Below, piece after piece: positions 1-8,734 of a stretch of 35,101 nt of DNA; position 1 is the stretch's first letter, and the number at the start of each line of letters is the position of its first letter. The notes under the pieces were generated by a model, which was not told where the DNA came from, did not search any database, and was given only the letters and a program-made list of their open reading frames with translations. The DNA lies in assembly GCA_934504345.1 (NCBI GenBank), contig CAKSVR010000022.1, forward strand, positions 1-35,101, given 5' to 3'. Position numbers and translations under genes: made by a program. The DNA is from an uncultured Agathobaculum sp. Its GTDB lineage: Bacteria > Bacillota > Clostridia > Oscillospirales > Butyricicoccaceae.

Positions 1-2
1 TT

Positions 3-494
3 GCACCGCAGATATTCGGCAGTGACGGTGCGCTGTTCTGGGGCACAGCCGGGCTGTACCGCGAAGAAAACGGCCGTCTGATGCAGGTGACAGACTCTCC
101 GGTCATCAGCGCAAAGCAGGATGCCGATGGAGCATATTATGCTGTTTCCTGCGATAAATCTGAGCGGACGGAATACTATTCGGGTGGCATCGGATACATG
201 GCCGGTGATATGCTCGTGCACATTGCGCCGGACGGAACGCAGACCACGCTTGCAGTGCTCGATAATATGCCGATCGACGAGATAAAGGCGGTCAAAAGCG
301 GTGCTGTTCGCTTCACAATCGCTATCCCGACAGAGAGCCATAGAAGCGGATACTATACCTGCCTGCTGAAAGACGGAAATATTACCGTTCGGTCGGCAAC
401 CAATGATGTATTCTACATCTGGGGCGACGATGCGCTGGAAAACGAACAGGAAAAAATAGATAAGATTATTGCGAACCAGAAAGGGGAAGAATAA
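3..494 (+). CDS. Unknown protein, C-terminal part (5' end outside window)
   Basis: The frame is open from the first bases of the window, so the gene begins upstream; an internal ATG at 81 is not a convincing start because in-frame coding continues before it (...FGSDGALFWGTAGLYREENG). The visible part of about 163 residues is rich in alternating hydrophobic and polar residues with repeated Gly/Asp turns (IAPDGTQTTL, LLKDGNITVR), which suggests a beta-sheet or propeller-like domain. It ends in a short charged helix rich in Glu, Lys and Gln. No family is recognised and no function is proposed. Its stop codon shares a base with the proS start (TAATG), so the two genes are probably co-transcribed and translationally coupled. 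Confidence 0.7.
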   Translation, partial: APQIFGSDGALFWGTAGLYREENGRLMQVTDSPVISAKQDADGAYYAVSCDKSERTEYYSGGIGYMAGDMLVHIAPDGTQTTLAVLDNMPIDEIKAVKSGAVRFTIAIPTESHRSGYYTCLLKDGNITVRSATNDVFYIWGDDALENEQEKIDKIIANQKGEE

Positions 495-1933
495 TGGCAG
501 ACAAGAAAAAGCTGGTCAGCGAGATCACGTCGATGGACGTGGACTTCGCGCAGTGGTACACAGATATTGTTAAAAAGGCGGAAATGGCCGATTATTCGTC
601 GGTAAAGGGCTGCATCATCATGCGCCCGTACGCACAGGCTTTGTGGGAGAACATCCAGCACACGCTGGACACGATGTTCAAGGAAACCGGCCACGAGAAC
701 GTGGCAATGCCGATCTTCATCCCGGAGAGCCTGCTGAAGAAGGAGGCCGACCATGTTGAGGGCTTCGCGCCGGAGTGCGCGTGGGTAACGCACGGCGGCA
801 ACGACAAGCTGGAGGAGCGCCTGTGCGTTCGTCCGACCTCGGAAACGCTGTTCTGCGAGCATTACGCGAAGATCGTCCGCTCGTGGCGCGACCTGCCCAA
901 GCTGTACAACCAGTGGTGCTCGGTCGTCCGCTGGGAAAAGACCACCCGTCCGTTCCTGCGCTCCCGTGAGTTCTGGTGGCAGGAGGGTCACACGGTGCAC
1001 GCCACCGCCGAGGAGGCGATGGAGGAAACCCTGCGGATGCTGAACATCTACGCCAAGTTCTTCGAGGAATGGCTGGCGATTCCGGTGCTCAAGGGCGAAA
1101 AGACCGCCAAGGAGCGCTTCGCCGGTGCGGAGAACACCTACACCATCGAGGCCATGATGCACGACTGCAAGGCACTCCAGTCCGGCACGAGCCACTACTT
1201 CGGCGATGGCTTCGCGCGTGCGTTCGGTATGCAGTACACCGACAAGAACAACACGCTCCAGTATATGTATCAGACCTCGTGGGGCGTTTCCACCCGTATC
1301 ATCGGCGCGATCATCATGACCCACGGCGATGACGAGGGTCTGGTGCTGCCGCCGCGCATCGCGCCCACCCAGCTGGTCGTTATCCCGGTCGCCGCCCACA
1401 AGGAGGGCGTAAAGGAAAAGGCAACCGAGCTGTACGAGCAGGTCAAGGCAGCGGGCATCCGCGCCAAGCTCGACCTGTCCGACAACACCCCGGGCTGGAA
1501 GTTCGCCGAGTACGAGATGAAGGGCATCCCGCTCCGTCTGGAGGTCGGCCCGCGCGACATCGCCGAGGGTCAGTGCGTGCTCGTCCGCCGCGACACCCGT
1601 GAAAAGACGGTCGTCAAGTTCGAGGACCTCGAAAGCACCATTCCGGCACTGCTGGAGGACATCCAGAAGTCGCTGTACGCCAAGGCGCTCAACAACCGCG
1701 AGGAGCATACCTACACGGCCAAGTCGCTCGACGAGATGCAGGAGATCCTGTCCGAGCACACCGGCTTCATCAAGTCCATGTGGTGCGGCGACCTCGCGTG
1801 CGAGGAAAAGGTCAAGGAAGTGACCGGTATGCCGAGCCGCTGTATGCCGTTCGAGCAGGAGCACATCGCGGATACCTGCCCGGTCTGCGGCAAAAAGGCC
1901 GATAAGATGGTCGTTTGGGGCATCGCGTACTAA
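494..1933 (+). CDS. proS: Prolyl-tRNA synthetase, archaeal/eukaryote-like short form (ProS type 3)
   Basis: Charges tRNA-Pro with proline in the cytoplasm. The 479-residue protein has class II synthetase motifs: motif 2 around residues 145-165 (VVRWEKTTRPFLRSREFWWQ) and motif 3 around 267-290 (TRIIGAIIMTHGDDEGLVLP). The anticodon-binding domain follows from about 295. The C-terminal zinc-type domain has Cys431, Cys436, Cys462 and Cys465, and the chain ends in Tyr479, as is usual in this form. There is no INS editing insertion between motifs 2 and 3, unlike the long bacterial ProRS. The start overlaps the stop of the preceding gene by one base. A 163-bp palindromic repeat begins directly after the stop codon, followed by a terminator hairpin. 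Confidence 0.97.
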   Translation: MADKKKLVSEITSMDVDFAQWYTDIVKKAEMADYSSVKGCIIMRPYAQALWENIQHTLDTMFKETGHENVAMPIFIPESLLKKEADHVEGFAPECAWVTHGGNDKLEERLCVRPTSETLFCEHYAKIVRSWRDLPKLYNQWCSVVRWEKTTRPFLRSREFWWQEGHTVHATAEEAMEETLRMLNIYAKFFEEWLAIPVLKGEKTAKERFAGAENTYTIEAMMHDCKALQSGTSHYFGDGFARAFGMQYTDKNNTLQYMYQTSWGVSTRIIGAIIMTHGDDEGLVLPPRIAPTQLVVIPVAAHKEGVKEKATELYEQVKAAGIRAKLDLSDNTPGWKFAEYEMKGIPLRLEVGPRDIAEGQCVLVRRDTREKTVVKFEDLESTIPALLEDIQKSLYAKALNNREEHTYTAKSLDEMQEILSEHTGFIKSMWCGDLACEEKVKEVTGMPSRCMPFEQEHIADTCPVCGKKADKMVVWGIAY

Positions 1934-2096
1934 GGGCAACACCGCACAATTAAAGCTGCGGCGCTTTGCGGAAATTTTGTGTCCTGACTTTGTTGCAGTT
2001 TCACGGTAATACATCAAGTATTACCGCAAAACTGCGCCTCGTCAGTACGCAAAATTTGCTCGCAAATCGCTCTTGTTCAATTATGCGGTATTGCCC
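1934..2096 (+). repeat. 163-bp palindromic MITE-like element, copy 1
   Basis: First of three copies (others at 8572-8734 and 21242-21404), all exactly 163 bp and in the same orientation. The ends are inverted (GGGCAAcACCGCAcAATT against its complement) and the inverted matching continues inwards: a middle arm around AAATTTTG, then a central hairpin GGTAATAC-atcaa-GTATTACC. The whole unit could fold into one long stem. It starts at the base after the proS stop codon. There is no coding capacity. It looks like a non-autonomous mobile repeat; no transposase is present in the window. Confidence 0.85.
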
Positions 2097-2155
2097 TAGA
2101 AATTAGGAATTACAGTGCCCCGGGCTTGCCTGCTTGACAAATCCGGGGTGGATAG

Positions 2156-2193
2156 AGAGAATGGAGAATGTGTGATTTCTCCATTCTCTTTTT
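2156..2193 (+). terminator. Intrinsic terminator for proS
   Basis: A perfect 13-bp stem (AGAGAATGGAGAA, 2156-2168, with 2177-2189) and 8-nt loop run into a T tract (2189-2193) on the plus strand. It lies about 220 nt after proS, beyond the palindromic repeat. Confidence 0.75.
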
Positions 2194-2205
2194 ATTTGCC
2201 CTGTT

Positions 2206-2255
2206 TGCAAAAAGAAAATGGAGAATGGCCTCCGGTTGAGGTTCATTCTCCATTT
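2206..2255 (-). terminator. Intrinsic terminator for the hexuronate operon (minus strand)
   Basis: Arms at 2216-2227 and 2244-2255 (AAATGGAGAATG and complement) form a 12-bp stem. Read on the minus strand it is followed by TTTTCTTTTT, so it suits the end of the kdgK transcript. A further small plus-strand hairpin, CGGAGAG/CTCTCCG (2263-2290) followed by TTTT, lies between it and the kdgK stop. Confidence 0.65.
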
Positions 2256-2300
2256 CGATTCGCGGAGAGCCGCTGCGGCGGGCCTCTCCGTTTTCTGTTA

Positions 2301-3326
2301 TTATCGCTGGATACGGCCCGAGCCGTCGCCGCCGGCGAGCTTCTCTACCTCAGCGACCGTGACCATGTTGTAGTCGCCCTCGATGGTGTGCTTGAGCGCG
2401 GAAGCCGCAACTGCGAACTCGATGGCCTCCTGCGTGGACTTGCCGTTCAGCAGGGCGTAGATCAGGCCGCCGCCGAACGAGTCGCCGCCGCCGACACGGT
2501 CGATGATGCGGAGCTCGTACTTCTTCGAGAAGCAGTACTCGTCGTTCTTGACATCATACAGCATCGCAGACCAGCCGTTATCCGATGCCGAATGGCTCTC
2601 GCGCAGGGTGATTGCAACCTTTTCGAAGCCGAACTTGTCCGCCAGCTGCTTGGCAACCGACTTGTAGCCCTCGCGGTTGATCTCGCCGGCGTAAATGTCG
2701 GTGGCCTCGGCCTCGATGCCGAATACGTCCTTGGCATCCTCCTCGTTGGAGATGCAGACGTCAACGTACTGGCACAGCTCGGTCATGGCCTCGCGCGCCT
2801 GCTCACGGGTCCACAGCTTGCCGCGGTAGTTCAGGTCGCAGGAAATCTTCACACCGTGCGCCTTGGCCGCCTGACACGCCTCGCGGCAGATGTCAACGAC
2901 ATTTGCGCCCAGAGCCGGGGTGATGCCGGTGAAGTGGAACCAGTCCACGCCCTCAAAGATGGCATCCCAGTCGAAATCTGCGGTGGTGGCTTCCTGAATC
3001 GCGGAGTGTGCGCGGTCGTAGATGCACACAGAGCCGCGCTGCGAAGCGCCCTTTTCGTTAAAGTAAATGCCCACACGGTCGCCGCCGCGGACGATCATGC
3101 TGGTATCCACGCCGTAGCGGCGCAGCGAGTTGACCGCCGCCTGACCGATGGCGTGCGCGGGCAGCTTGGTGACATAAGCGGCCTCCATGCCGTAGTTCGC
3201 AAGGGAAACGGCAACATTGGCTTCGCCGCCGCCGAACGAAAATTCGAGGTGGTCGGCCTGCACGAAGCGCTCATAATTGTACGGCTGAAGACGGATCATC
3301 AGCTCACCGAAAGTTACAACCTTCAT
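2301..3326 (-). CDS. kdgK: 2-dehydro-3-deoxygluconokinase (PfkB family)
   Basis: Phosphorylates 2-keto-3-deoxygluconate (KDG) to KDPG with ATP. The 341-residue ribokinase/PfkB protein has the N-terminal FGGGEANVAVSLANYG substrate region (31-46) and the C-terminal signature DRVGGGDSFGGG (276-287), in which Asp282 is the catalytic base. Start: AAAGGAG lies 7 nt before the ATG. It is the last gene of the minus-strand operon uxuA-uxaC-uxuB-eda-kdgK. A 188-bp inverted-repeat element separates it from eda. The substrate is assigned from operon context, because PfkB kinases are hard to tell apart by motif alone. Confidence 0.92.
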   Translation of the reverse strand: MKVVTFGELMIRLQPYNYERFVQADHLEFSFGGGEANVAVSLANYGMEAAYVTKLPAHAIGQAAVNSLRRYGVDTSMIVRGGDRVGIYFNEKGASQRGSVCIYDRAHSAIQEATTADFDWDAIFEGVDWFHFTGITPALGANVVDICREACQAAKAHGVKISCDLNYRGKLWTREQAREAMTELCQYVDVCISNEEDAKDVFGIEAEATDIYAGEINREGYKSVAKQLADKFGFEKVAITLRESHSASDNGWSAMLYDVKNDEYCFSKKYELRIIDRVGGGDSFGGGLIYALLNGKSTQEAIEFAVAASALKHTIEGDYNMVTVAEVEKLAGGDGSGRIQR

Positions 3327-3356
3327 TTGTATTCTCCTTTGGATAGTGTAACGATA

Positions 3357-3544
3357 CCGTAGGGCGGGGTGCCCTCAGAAGGTGAATTGCCCATAGGGCA
3401 AGAGAGGCCACTCTGGAGTGCCCCGCCGTTACCCTCCGGATTGCACCCGTTTGATGGGTGGTATGCGGGCAACGTGGTATCCGTTGACGTTAATATGGTG
3501 GTTGCCGTTACATTGCGGCGGGGTGGGGGCACCCCGCCCTACGG
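3357..3544. repeat. Inverted-repeat element with CGTAGGGCGGGGTGCCC ends, copy A
   Basis: An 188-bp unit bounded by CCGTAGGGCGGGGTGCCC and its complement. The inner part contains further small dyads (GCCC/GGGC, CACTC/GAGTG) and no ORF. A shorter relative with the same ends is at 33270-33415. Copy A sits inside an operon, between eda and kdgK, so the kdgK message must run through it. Confidence 0.8.
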
Positions 3545-3569
3545 AAATGGTCAACCGACACAAAATGAT

Positions 3570-4211
3570 TTACTGGCGTGCTTCCTTTACGATCTCACGG
3601 GATTTTTTGCACAGCTCGATGATCTCGTCCCACTTCTGGTTATCGATGAGGTCGGCGGTGACCATGTAGGAGCCGCCGCACGCCGCGATGATCGGGCTGG
3701 ACAGGTACTCCTTGAGGTTCTTGAGGTTGACGCCGCCGGTCGGCATGACCTTGAACATCGGGAACGGCGCGCTCATGGACTTGATCTTGGCAAGACCGCC
3801 GGACTGCTCTGCCGGGAAGAACTTGAGCACCTCGAGGCCGAACTTGAGCGCCTGATGGTAGTCGGACGGCGTGGTGCAGCCCGGATAGATGGCGATGCTC
3901 TTCTCCTGACAGTAAGCGACCAGCTCGGCATCGAAGCCCGGCGTTACGATGAACTCCGCGCCTGCGGCGATGGCCTCGTCGATCTGTGCGGTGGTGGTGA
4001 CCGTGCCCGCGCCGACGATCATATCCGGGCAGGTGGTCTTCATGGCCTTGATGGCCGCCGGAGCGCCCGCTGCGCGGAACGTCACCTCAGCGACCGGCAC
4101 GCCGCCCTCGCAGAGCGCCTTGGCCAGCGGAGCGGCATCGCGTTCCGGGTGATTGAGCTTGATGACCGGCACAACGCCGATCTCGGAAATCTTCTGATTG
4201 AGCGTATTCAT
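3570..4211 (-). CDS. eda: KDPG/KHG aldolase
   Basis: Splits 2-keto-3-deoxy-6-phosphogluconate into pyruvate and glyceraldehyde-3-phosphate, the last step of hexuronate breakdown here. The 213-residue class I aldolase has the Schiff-base lysine in LKFFPAEQSGG (Lys130), the catalytic Glu42 in EVTFRA, and the conserved GAGTV (67-71), TPGFD (90-94) and PTGGV segments. Length is normal for Eda (about 205-215). Start: AAAGGAG lies 7 nt before the ATG. It lies between uxuB and kdgK in one transcription direction. Confidence 0.95.
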   Translation of the reverse strand: MNTLNQKISEIGVVPVIKLNHPERDAAPLAKALCEGGVPVAEVTFRAAGAPAAIKAMKTTCPDMIVGAGTVTTTAQIDEAIAAGAEFIVTPGFDAELVAYCQEKSIAIYPGCTTPSDYHQALKFGLEVLKFFPAEQSGGLAKIKSMSAPFPMFKVMPTGGVNLKNLKEYLSSPIIAACGGSYMVTADLIDNQKWDEIIELCKKSREIVKEARQ

Positions 4212-4253
4212 GGAAATTCTCCTTTATATACAGTCCTGCTTGGGAGCGGGTCA

Positions 4254-4274
4254 GCCGGAGAACGATTCTCCGGC
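4254..4274. repeat. Short perfect hairpin between uxuB and eda
   Basis: GCCGGAGAA-cga-TTCTCCGGC gives a 9-bp stem with a 3-nt loop in the 98-nt gap between uxuB and eda. There is no T tract on either strand, so it is unlikely to terminate. It could be an RNA-stabilising or processing hairpin within the operon message. Confidence 0.6.
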
Positions 4275-4309
4275 CGCCAACTCCTGATTGAAGACTTGAA
4301 CGTGGCTGA

Positions 4310-5896
4310 TTAAGCTAAATATTTTTTCAGTGTCGCGCGGACAGCGCCCGCACCGGCCATCAGCTCGGTAAAGCAGCCGATGACCTTGTCGGCCAGACCG
4401 CATTCGTACAGGTTTACCGCGAAGATGGAGGCATCGGACAGGATGGGACGCAGCTTTTCTGCATCGATGGGGCCGCCCAGCTTCATGCCGGCGAGGTGCG
4501 CCTGCATGGCTTCGAGCAGCGGGTCCGGGCTGCACGGGAAAGCAGCGCCGTTATCGTCCACGCCGATGAGGTAGCGCAGCCAGCCTGCCAGCACCAGCGG
4601 GATGAGCGTGAGCTCGGAAGCCTCGTGCGCGGGCGAGGCGATATAGGCCTTGATGGTTTCGCCGAAGCGGATGGACAGCTTCTGCGAGGTATCGGTCGCG
4701 ATGCGCTGCGGCGTATCCGGCATGAACGGGTTGGGGAAGCGCACGGTGAGCACCTCGTTCAGGAACTGCTCCGGGTCGATAACGCCCGGGTCAACAACGA
4801 ACGGCATACCCTCCTCGTGGCTCATGCGGGTGATGAACTTCACGAGATCCTCGTCCCGCATCTCAGCGGCGATGGAATCATAGCCGAGGATGCAGCCGTA
4901 CACGGCCAGACAGGTGTGCAGCGGATTGAGGCAGGTGCAGACCTTCATCTTCTCGACCTTGTTCACCACATCGCGGCTGGTGATGATGACACCGGCCTGC
5001 TCGAGCGGCGGACGGCCGTTCGGGAAGCTGTCCTCGATGACGAGGTACTGCGGCTTCTCGGCGTTGACGAACGCCGCCGTGAACGTATGCTTTGCGGTTT
5101 CAAACGGGCTGATGTCCTCCAGACCGTCCGCGAGCAGCTGCTTTTCCACGCTCGGATTGGGGCGCGGCGTGATCTTATCGATCATGCTCCACGGGAACGC
5201 AACGTCGTTCTCGAGGTAAGCGTACTCCTCGGCGGTGATGCTGCCGTTATCGCGCCACGCGGCGGCGATCTCCATGACGGCCTTTTGCAGCTTTTCGCCG
5301 TTGTGGGAGCAGTTATCCATCGAAACCAGCGCGAGCGGCGTACCGCAGGCGCGGAAACGCTCGAGGCACATCGCGGTCAGCTGCGCCATGAAGCTCTTGC
5401 AGTCCTTGGGGCCGTTTGCCATGTCGGCAGCGACGGCGGGCATGAGCTCGTGCTTGGCGTTGCGGAGCGAGTAGCCCTTTTCGGTAATGGTAAAGGATAC
5501 CATCTGGAGGCTGGGCTGGCGGAACACCTCGGCCGCTCTGGCGCTGTCGTGCAGCATGGTCAGGCTCTCGGCCATCGAGCCGATGACCTCCTTGTCGATG
5601 CTGCCGTCCGCGTTGAGCGTCACGCCCACGGTCAGGTTGTCGTAGGGACGGAAGCAGCGGGTGATGATCTCATCGTCATAGCCCTCGCAGCACACGATGC
5701 CGGTGTCCATGCTGCCTTTCTCGATCAAACGCTGGCACAGCGCCGCCGGAAAGATGCGGAAGATATTGCCCGAGCCAAAGTGCAGCCACTGCGGCGTTGC
5801 CTTGGTGTTCGCGGCGATGACAGCCGGGTCGTAGGCGGGCAGGTGATAGCCCTGCCACTGTGCGCTGTCTTTGATGGAAGAAAGCGAGAGTTTCAT
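4310..5896 (-). CDS. uxuB: Fructuronate reductase, mannitol dehydrogenase family
   Basis: Reduces D-fructuronate to D-mannonate with NADH. The protein has 528 residues from the chosen start MKLSLSS, which lies 8 nt after AAAGG; an in-frame ATG two codons upstream (5902) is too close to the site. Visible features are the N-terminal nucleotide-binding segment HFGSGNIFR (39-47) and the C-terminal catalytic segment with Lys318, Asn324 and His327 (KVCTCLNPLH). The Lys-Asn spacing is one residue longer than in classic family members. Position between uxaC and eda, with uxuA in the same operon, supports UxuB rather than tagaturonate reductase (UxaB). No altronate dehydratase (uxaA) is present. Confidence 0.88.
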   Translation of the reverse strand: MKLSLSSIKDSAQWQGYHLPAYDPAVIAANTKATPQWLHFGSGNIFRIFPAALCQRLIEKGSMDTGIVCCEGYDDEIITRCFRPYDNLTVGVTLNADGSIDKEVIGSMAESLTMLHDSARAAEVFRQPSLQMVSFTITEKGYSLRNAKHELMPAVAADMANGPKDCKSFMAQLTAMCLERFRACGTPLALVSMDNCSHNGEKLQKAVMEIAAAWRDNGSITAEEYAYLENDVAFPWSMIDKITPRPNPSVEKQLLADGLEDISPFETAKHTFTAAFVNAEKPQYLVIEDSFPNGRPPLEQAGVIITSRDVVNKVEKMKVCTCLNPLHTCLAVYGCILGYDSIAAEMRDEDLVKFITRMSHEEGMPFVVDPGVIDPEQFLNEVLTVRFPNPFMPDTPQRIATDTSQKLSIRFGETIKAYIASPAHEASELTLIPLVLAGWLRYLIGVDDNGAAFPCSPDPLLEAMQAHLAGMKLGGPIDAEKLRPILSDASIFAVNLYECGLADKVIGCFTELMAGAGAVRATLKKYLA

Positions 5897-5915
5897 CTTC
5901 ATTTCCTTTCTTTTT

Positions 5916-7316
5916 TCAAACGTCAAAACGGAAAAATGCGTTGGTATTGTGGAAGCAGATGTCCTCCACGAGCGAGCGGAGCTGCTTTTCGTCGTTCGGA
6001 TAGCGGCCGCTCTCGACCCAGCCGCCGAGCAGCTCGCACAGGATGCGGCGGAAATACTCGTGGCGGGTGTAGCTGAGGAACGAACGCGAGTCGGTCAGCA
6101 TACCGACGAACGCGCCGAGCGTGCCGTTTGTGGCAAGGTCGGTGAGCTGGGTACGCATACCGTCCAGATTGTCGTTGAACCACCATGCGCTGCCCTGCTG
6201 GATGCGTCCGACCTGTCCGCCGCCCTGAAAACAGCCCGCGATGGTAACGAGCGCGGTATTGTCGATGGGATTCAGGGAATAGAGGATGGTCTTGGGCAGG
6301 CCGTGGTTCTCGGCAAAGGCGTTCAGCAGCGGCGCGACGTTCTCCACGCCGGAGCGGCTGTTGATGGCATCGAAGCCGGTGTCCGCGCCGAGCGCGGCGA
6401 ACTGCGGCTTGTTGGTGTTCCGCAGGCAGCCGAAGTGCAGCTGCATCACCCAGCCGAGGTCGGTGTACTTTTTCGCACACGCGACGGTCACGCGGGTCTT
6501 GTAGGTGTCGATCTCCTCGCGGGTCAGCGGCTTGCCCTGCATCGCCTTGTGAAACGCGCGGTCGGCGGTTTCCTGATCCGGCTGGGCGTACATACAGTAG
6601 TCCAGACCGTGATCGGCGCACAGGCAGCCGTGCGCGGCGAAAAAGTCCGCGCGCTCGCACAGAGCGGCGGCAGCATCGTCCGCATTCATCAGCGTGCGGC
6701 CGGTAACGCGGCCCAGACGGGCGATGTACAAGCTGAACTCGGGCTTCTCGATGGCGATGGCCTTGTCCGGGCGGAACGCGGGCAGCACCTTGATGTCCAT
6801 GCTGCTGTCGTTCGCGATGACCTCGTGCCAGTGCAGATCGTCGCACGGGTCGTCGGTGGTGCACACCGCCTTGACGTTAAAGCGGCGCATCAGGCCGCGC
6901 GCGGAGGTGTTCTTCAGCACCTCGCTGCACTTGTCGTAGATCTCGTCGGCATTGTCCGCAGTGAGCGGCTCGTGGATGCCGAACACGCGCTGGAGCTCGA
7001 GATGGCTCCAGTGGTACAGCGGGTTGCCGATCAGGCGCGGCAGGACGGAGGCGAACGCGCGGAATTTCTCACGCGGGCCGGCGTTTCCGGTGATGAGCTC
7101 CTCCGGGATGCCGTTCCAGCGCATTTGGCGCCACTTGTAGTGGTCGCCGCCGAGCCATACCTCGGAGATGTTGTCGAACCTGCGGTCCTCGGCGATCTCC
7201 TTCGGGTCGATGTGGCAGTGGTAGTCGATGATGGGCAGCTTCGCCGCAATATCGTGGTAGAGATGGCGGGCGGTCGCAGTCGTCAGCAGAAAATCTGCAT
7301 CCATAAATGGTGTCAT
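5916..7316 (-). CDS. uxaC: Glucuronate/uronate isomerase
   Basis: Interconverts D-glucuronate and D-fructuronate (and galacturonate/tagaturonate), the entry step of the pathway. The 466-residue amidohydrolase-fold protein has the metal-site segment IIDYHCHIDPKEIAEDRRF near residues 29-47 and the later LHFGCLRNTNKPQF segment. Length matches the family (about 465-470). The ATG lies 2 nt after the uxuA stop, with only a weak purine site, so translation is probably coupled to uxuA. Confidence 0.96.
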   Translation of the reverse strand: MTPFMDADFLLTTATARHLYHDIAAKLPIIDYHCHIDPKEIAEDRRFDNISEVWLGGDHYKWRQMRWNGIPEELITGNAGPREKFRAFASVLPRLIGNPLYHWSHLELQRVFGIHEPLTADNADEIYDKCSEVLKNTSARGLMRRFNVKAVCTTDDPCDDLHWHEVIANDSSMDIKVLPAFRPDKAIAIEKPEFSLYIARLGRVTGRTLMNADDAAAALCERADFFAAHGCLCADHGLDYCMYAQPDQETADRAFHKAMQGKPLTREEIDTYKTRVTVACAKKYTDLGWVMQLHFGCLRNTNKPQFAALGADTGFDAINSRSGVENVAPLLNAFAENHGLPKTILYSLNPIDNTALVTIAGCFQGGGQVGRIQQGSAWWFNDNLDGMRTQLTDLATNGTLGAFVGMLTDSRSFLSYTRHEYFRRILCELLGGWVESGRYPNDEKQLRSLVEDICFHNTNAFFRFDV

Positions 7317-7318
7317 TG

Positions 7319-8395
7319 TTATTCGCCCACCTTACCCTCGGTCTTTTCGAGCATATCCCAGCAGCCCCAGAGGTACATGATGCCGAGCGCGCGGTCGTAC
7401 AGGCCGTAGCCCGGGCGGCACTGCTCACCCCAGATGTGGCGGCCGTGGTCGGGACGGACGTAGCCGGTGTAGCCGCAGTCGTGGTAGGCTTTCATGATGT
7501 CGAGGATGCCGACGTCGCCGTCGCAGTCGCGGTGGGAGGCCTCGGTGAAGTCGCCGTTGGGGAAGTGCTTCACGTTGCGGATGTGCGCGAACGCGATGCG
7601 GTCGCAGTAGGTGCGGATGATGTCGGCCACGTTGTTCTCCGGGTTTGCGCCCAGCGAGCCCGAGCACAGGCACAGGCAGTTGTACGGGTCGTCCACCATG
7701 GAGAGGAAGCGGCCGATGGATTCCTTGTCCACCAGCAGGCGCGGCAGACCGAAAATATCCCAAGGGGGATCATCCTGATGGATGGCCATTTTGATGCCGG
7801 TTTCATGGCAGGTCGGCATGATGGCCTCGAGGAAATACCGGAGGTTTTCCCACAGCTTCTCCTTGGTGACCGGCTTGTACGCCTCGAACAGCTCGTCGAG
7901 CTTTGCCATGCGCTCGGGCTCCCAGCCGGGGAAGGTCAGGCCGTGCAGGTTGTTGAGGATGTAGTTTGCCATCTCCTTGTAGTCGTCCTGGATCTTGCTC
8001 TTCTCGTAGAACAGGGCGGTGGAGCCGTCCGGCAGGGGATGGAACAGGTCGGTGCGGGTCCAGTCAAAGATGGGCATGAAGTTGTAGGTGACGACCTTAA
8101 CGCCGAACTTTGCCAGATTACGCAGGGTGGTCTTGTAGTTCTCGATGTACTTGTCGCGGCTCGGCAGACCGATCTTGATGTCGTCGTGTACGTTTACGCT
8201 CTCTACAACGTCCATGTTGAAGCCTGCGCCCTCGATCTGGCGGCGGGCCTCCTCGATCTCCTCGACCTCCCATACCTCACCGGCCTGCTTGCTGTGCAGC
8301 GCCCATACAAGGCCGGTCACGCCCGGGATCTGCTTGATCTGCTGCGGCGTGATGCTGTCGTTGCCCTCGCCGTACCAGCGGAATGTCATTTTCAC
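7319..8395 (-). CDS. uxuA: Mannonate dehydratase
   Basis: Dehydrates D-mannonate to 2-keto-3-deoxygluconate. I chose the GTG at 8395 (VKMTFRWYGEG), which has AAAGGAGG 9 nt upstream. The longer frame to 8443 adds an arginine-rich leader with no ribosome site, and the ATG two codons later is too far from it. That gives 358 residues, normal for the Firmicutes form. Typical segments are FRWYGEGNDSITPQQIKQIP at the N terminus, MAIHQDDPPWDIFGLPR in the middle, and FPNGDFTEASHRDCDGDVGI near the metal site. It is the first gene of the operon and is divergent from an AraC gene. Confidence 0.95.
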   Translation of the reverse strand: MKMTFRWYGEGNDSITPQQIKQIPGVTGLVWALHSKQAGEVWEVEEIEEARRQIEGAGFNMDVVESVNVHDDIKIGLPSRDKYIENYKTTLRNLAKFGVKVVTYNFMPIFDWTRTDLFHPLPDGSTALFYEKSKIQDDYKEMANYILNNLHGLTFPGWEPERMAKLDELFEAYKPVTKEKLWENLRYFLEAIMPTCHETGIKMAIHQDDPPWDIFGLPRLLVDKESIGRFLSMVDDPYNCLCLCSGSLGANPENNVADIIRTYCDRIAFAHIRNVKHFPNGDFTEASHRDCDGDVGILDIMKAYHDCGYTGYVRPDHGRHIWGEQCRPGYGLYDRALGIMYLWGCWDMLEKTEGKVGE

Positions 8396-8540
8396 TGGGG
8401 GATTCCTCCTTTGTGCTTTTTGCCTGTCTGTTCTCCGCCGCAACTTTTACCACGGGGAGAAACCGTTCACAGTGTCATTCTGTGTGTTCTATCGTAATCA
8501 GTATAGCAGTGGATGTGCGCGGGTACTCGGTGAAAGTGGC

Positions 8541-8569
8541 TTGAAAACTGGTGAATCTTGCGCTATACT
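8541..8569 (+). promoter_or_regulatory. Sigma-A promoter for the AraC gene
   Basis: TTGAAA (8541-8546), a 17-nt spacer and TATACT (8564-8569) point toward the AraC gene. The 163-bp palindromic element begins three bases after the -10 box, so it forms nearly the whole leader of the transcript. For the opposite strand, a possible uxuA -10 (TATACT read on minus, about 8500-8505) has no good -35, as expected of an activator-dependent promoter. Confidence 0.7.
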
Positions 8570-8571
8570 AA

Positions 8572-8734
8572 AGGCAACACCGCACAATTAAAGCGGCGGT
8601 GCTTTGCGGAAATTTTGTGTCCTGACTTTGTTGCAGTTTCACGGTAATACATCAAGTATTACCGCAAAACTGCGCCTCGTCAGTACGCAAAATTTGCTCG
8701 CAAATCACTCTTGTTCAATTATGCGGTATTGCCT
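8572..8734 (+). repeat. 163-bp palindromic MITE-like element, copy 2
   Basis: Second copy of the element at 1934-2096, nearly identical, with ends AGGCAA/TTGCCT. It sits between the AraC promoter and the AraC ribosome-binding site, so the AraC message would carry a long hairpin in its leader. The right end contains an in-frame TTG (8711) that extends the AraC frame artificially. Confidence 0.85.

Noticed and set aside
1934..2300. A riboswitch or small RNA gene in the gap after proS
   Set aside because: The structure is explained by the palindromic repeat (also found at two other sites) and by terminators. TTGACA at about 2134 has no matching -10.
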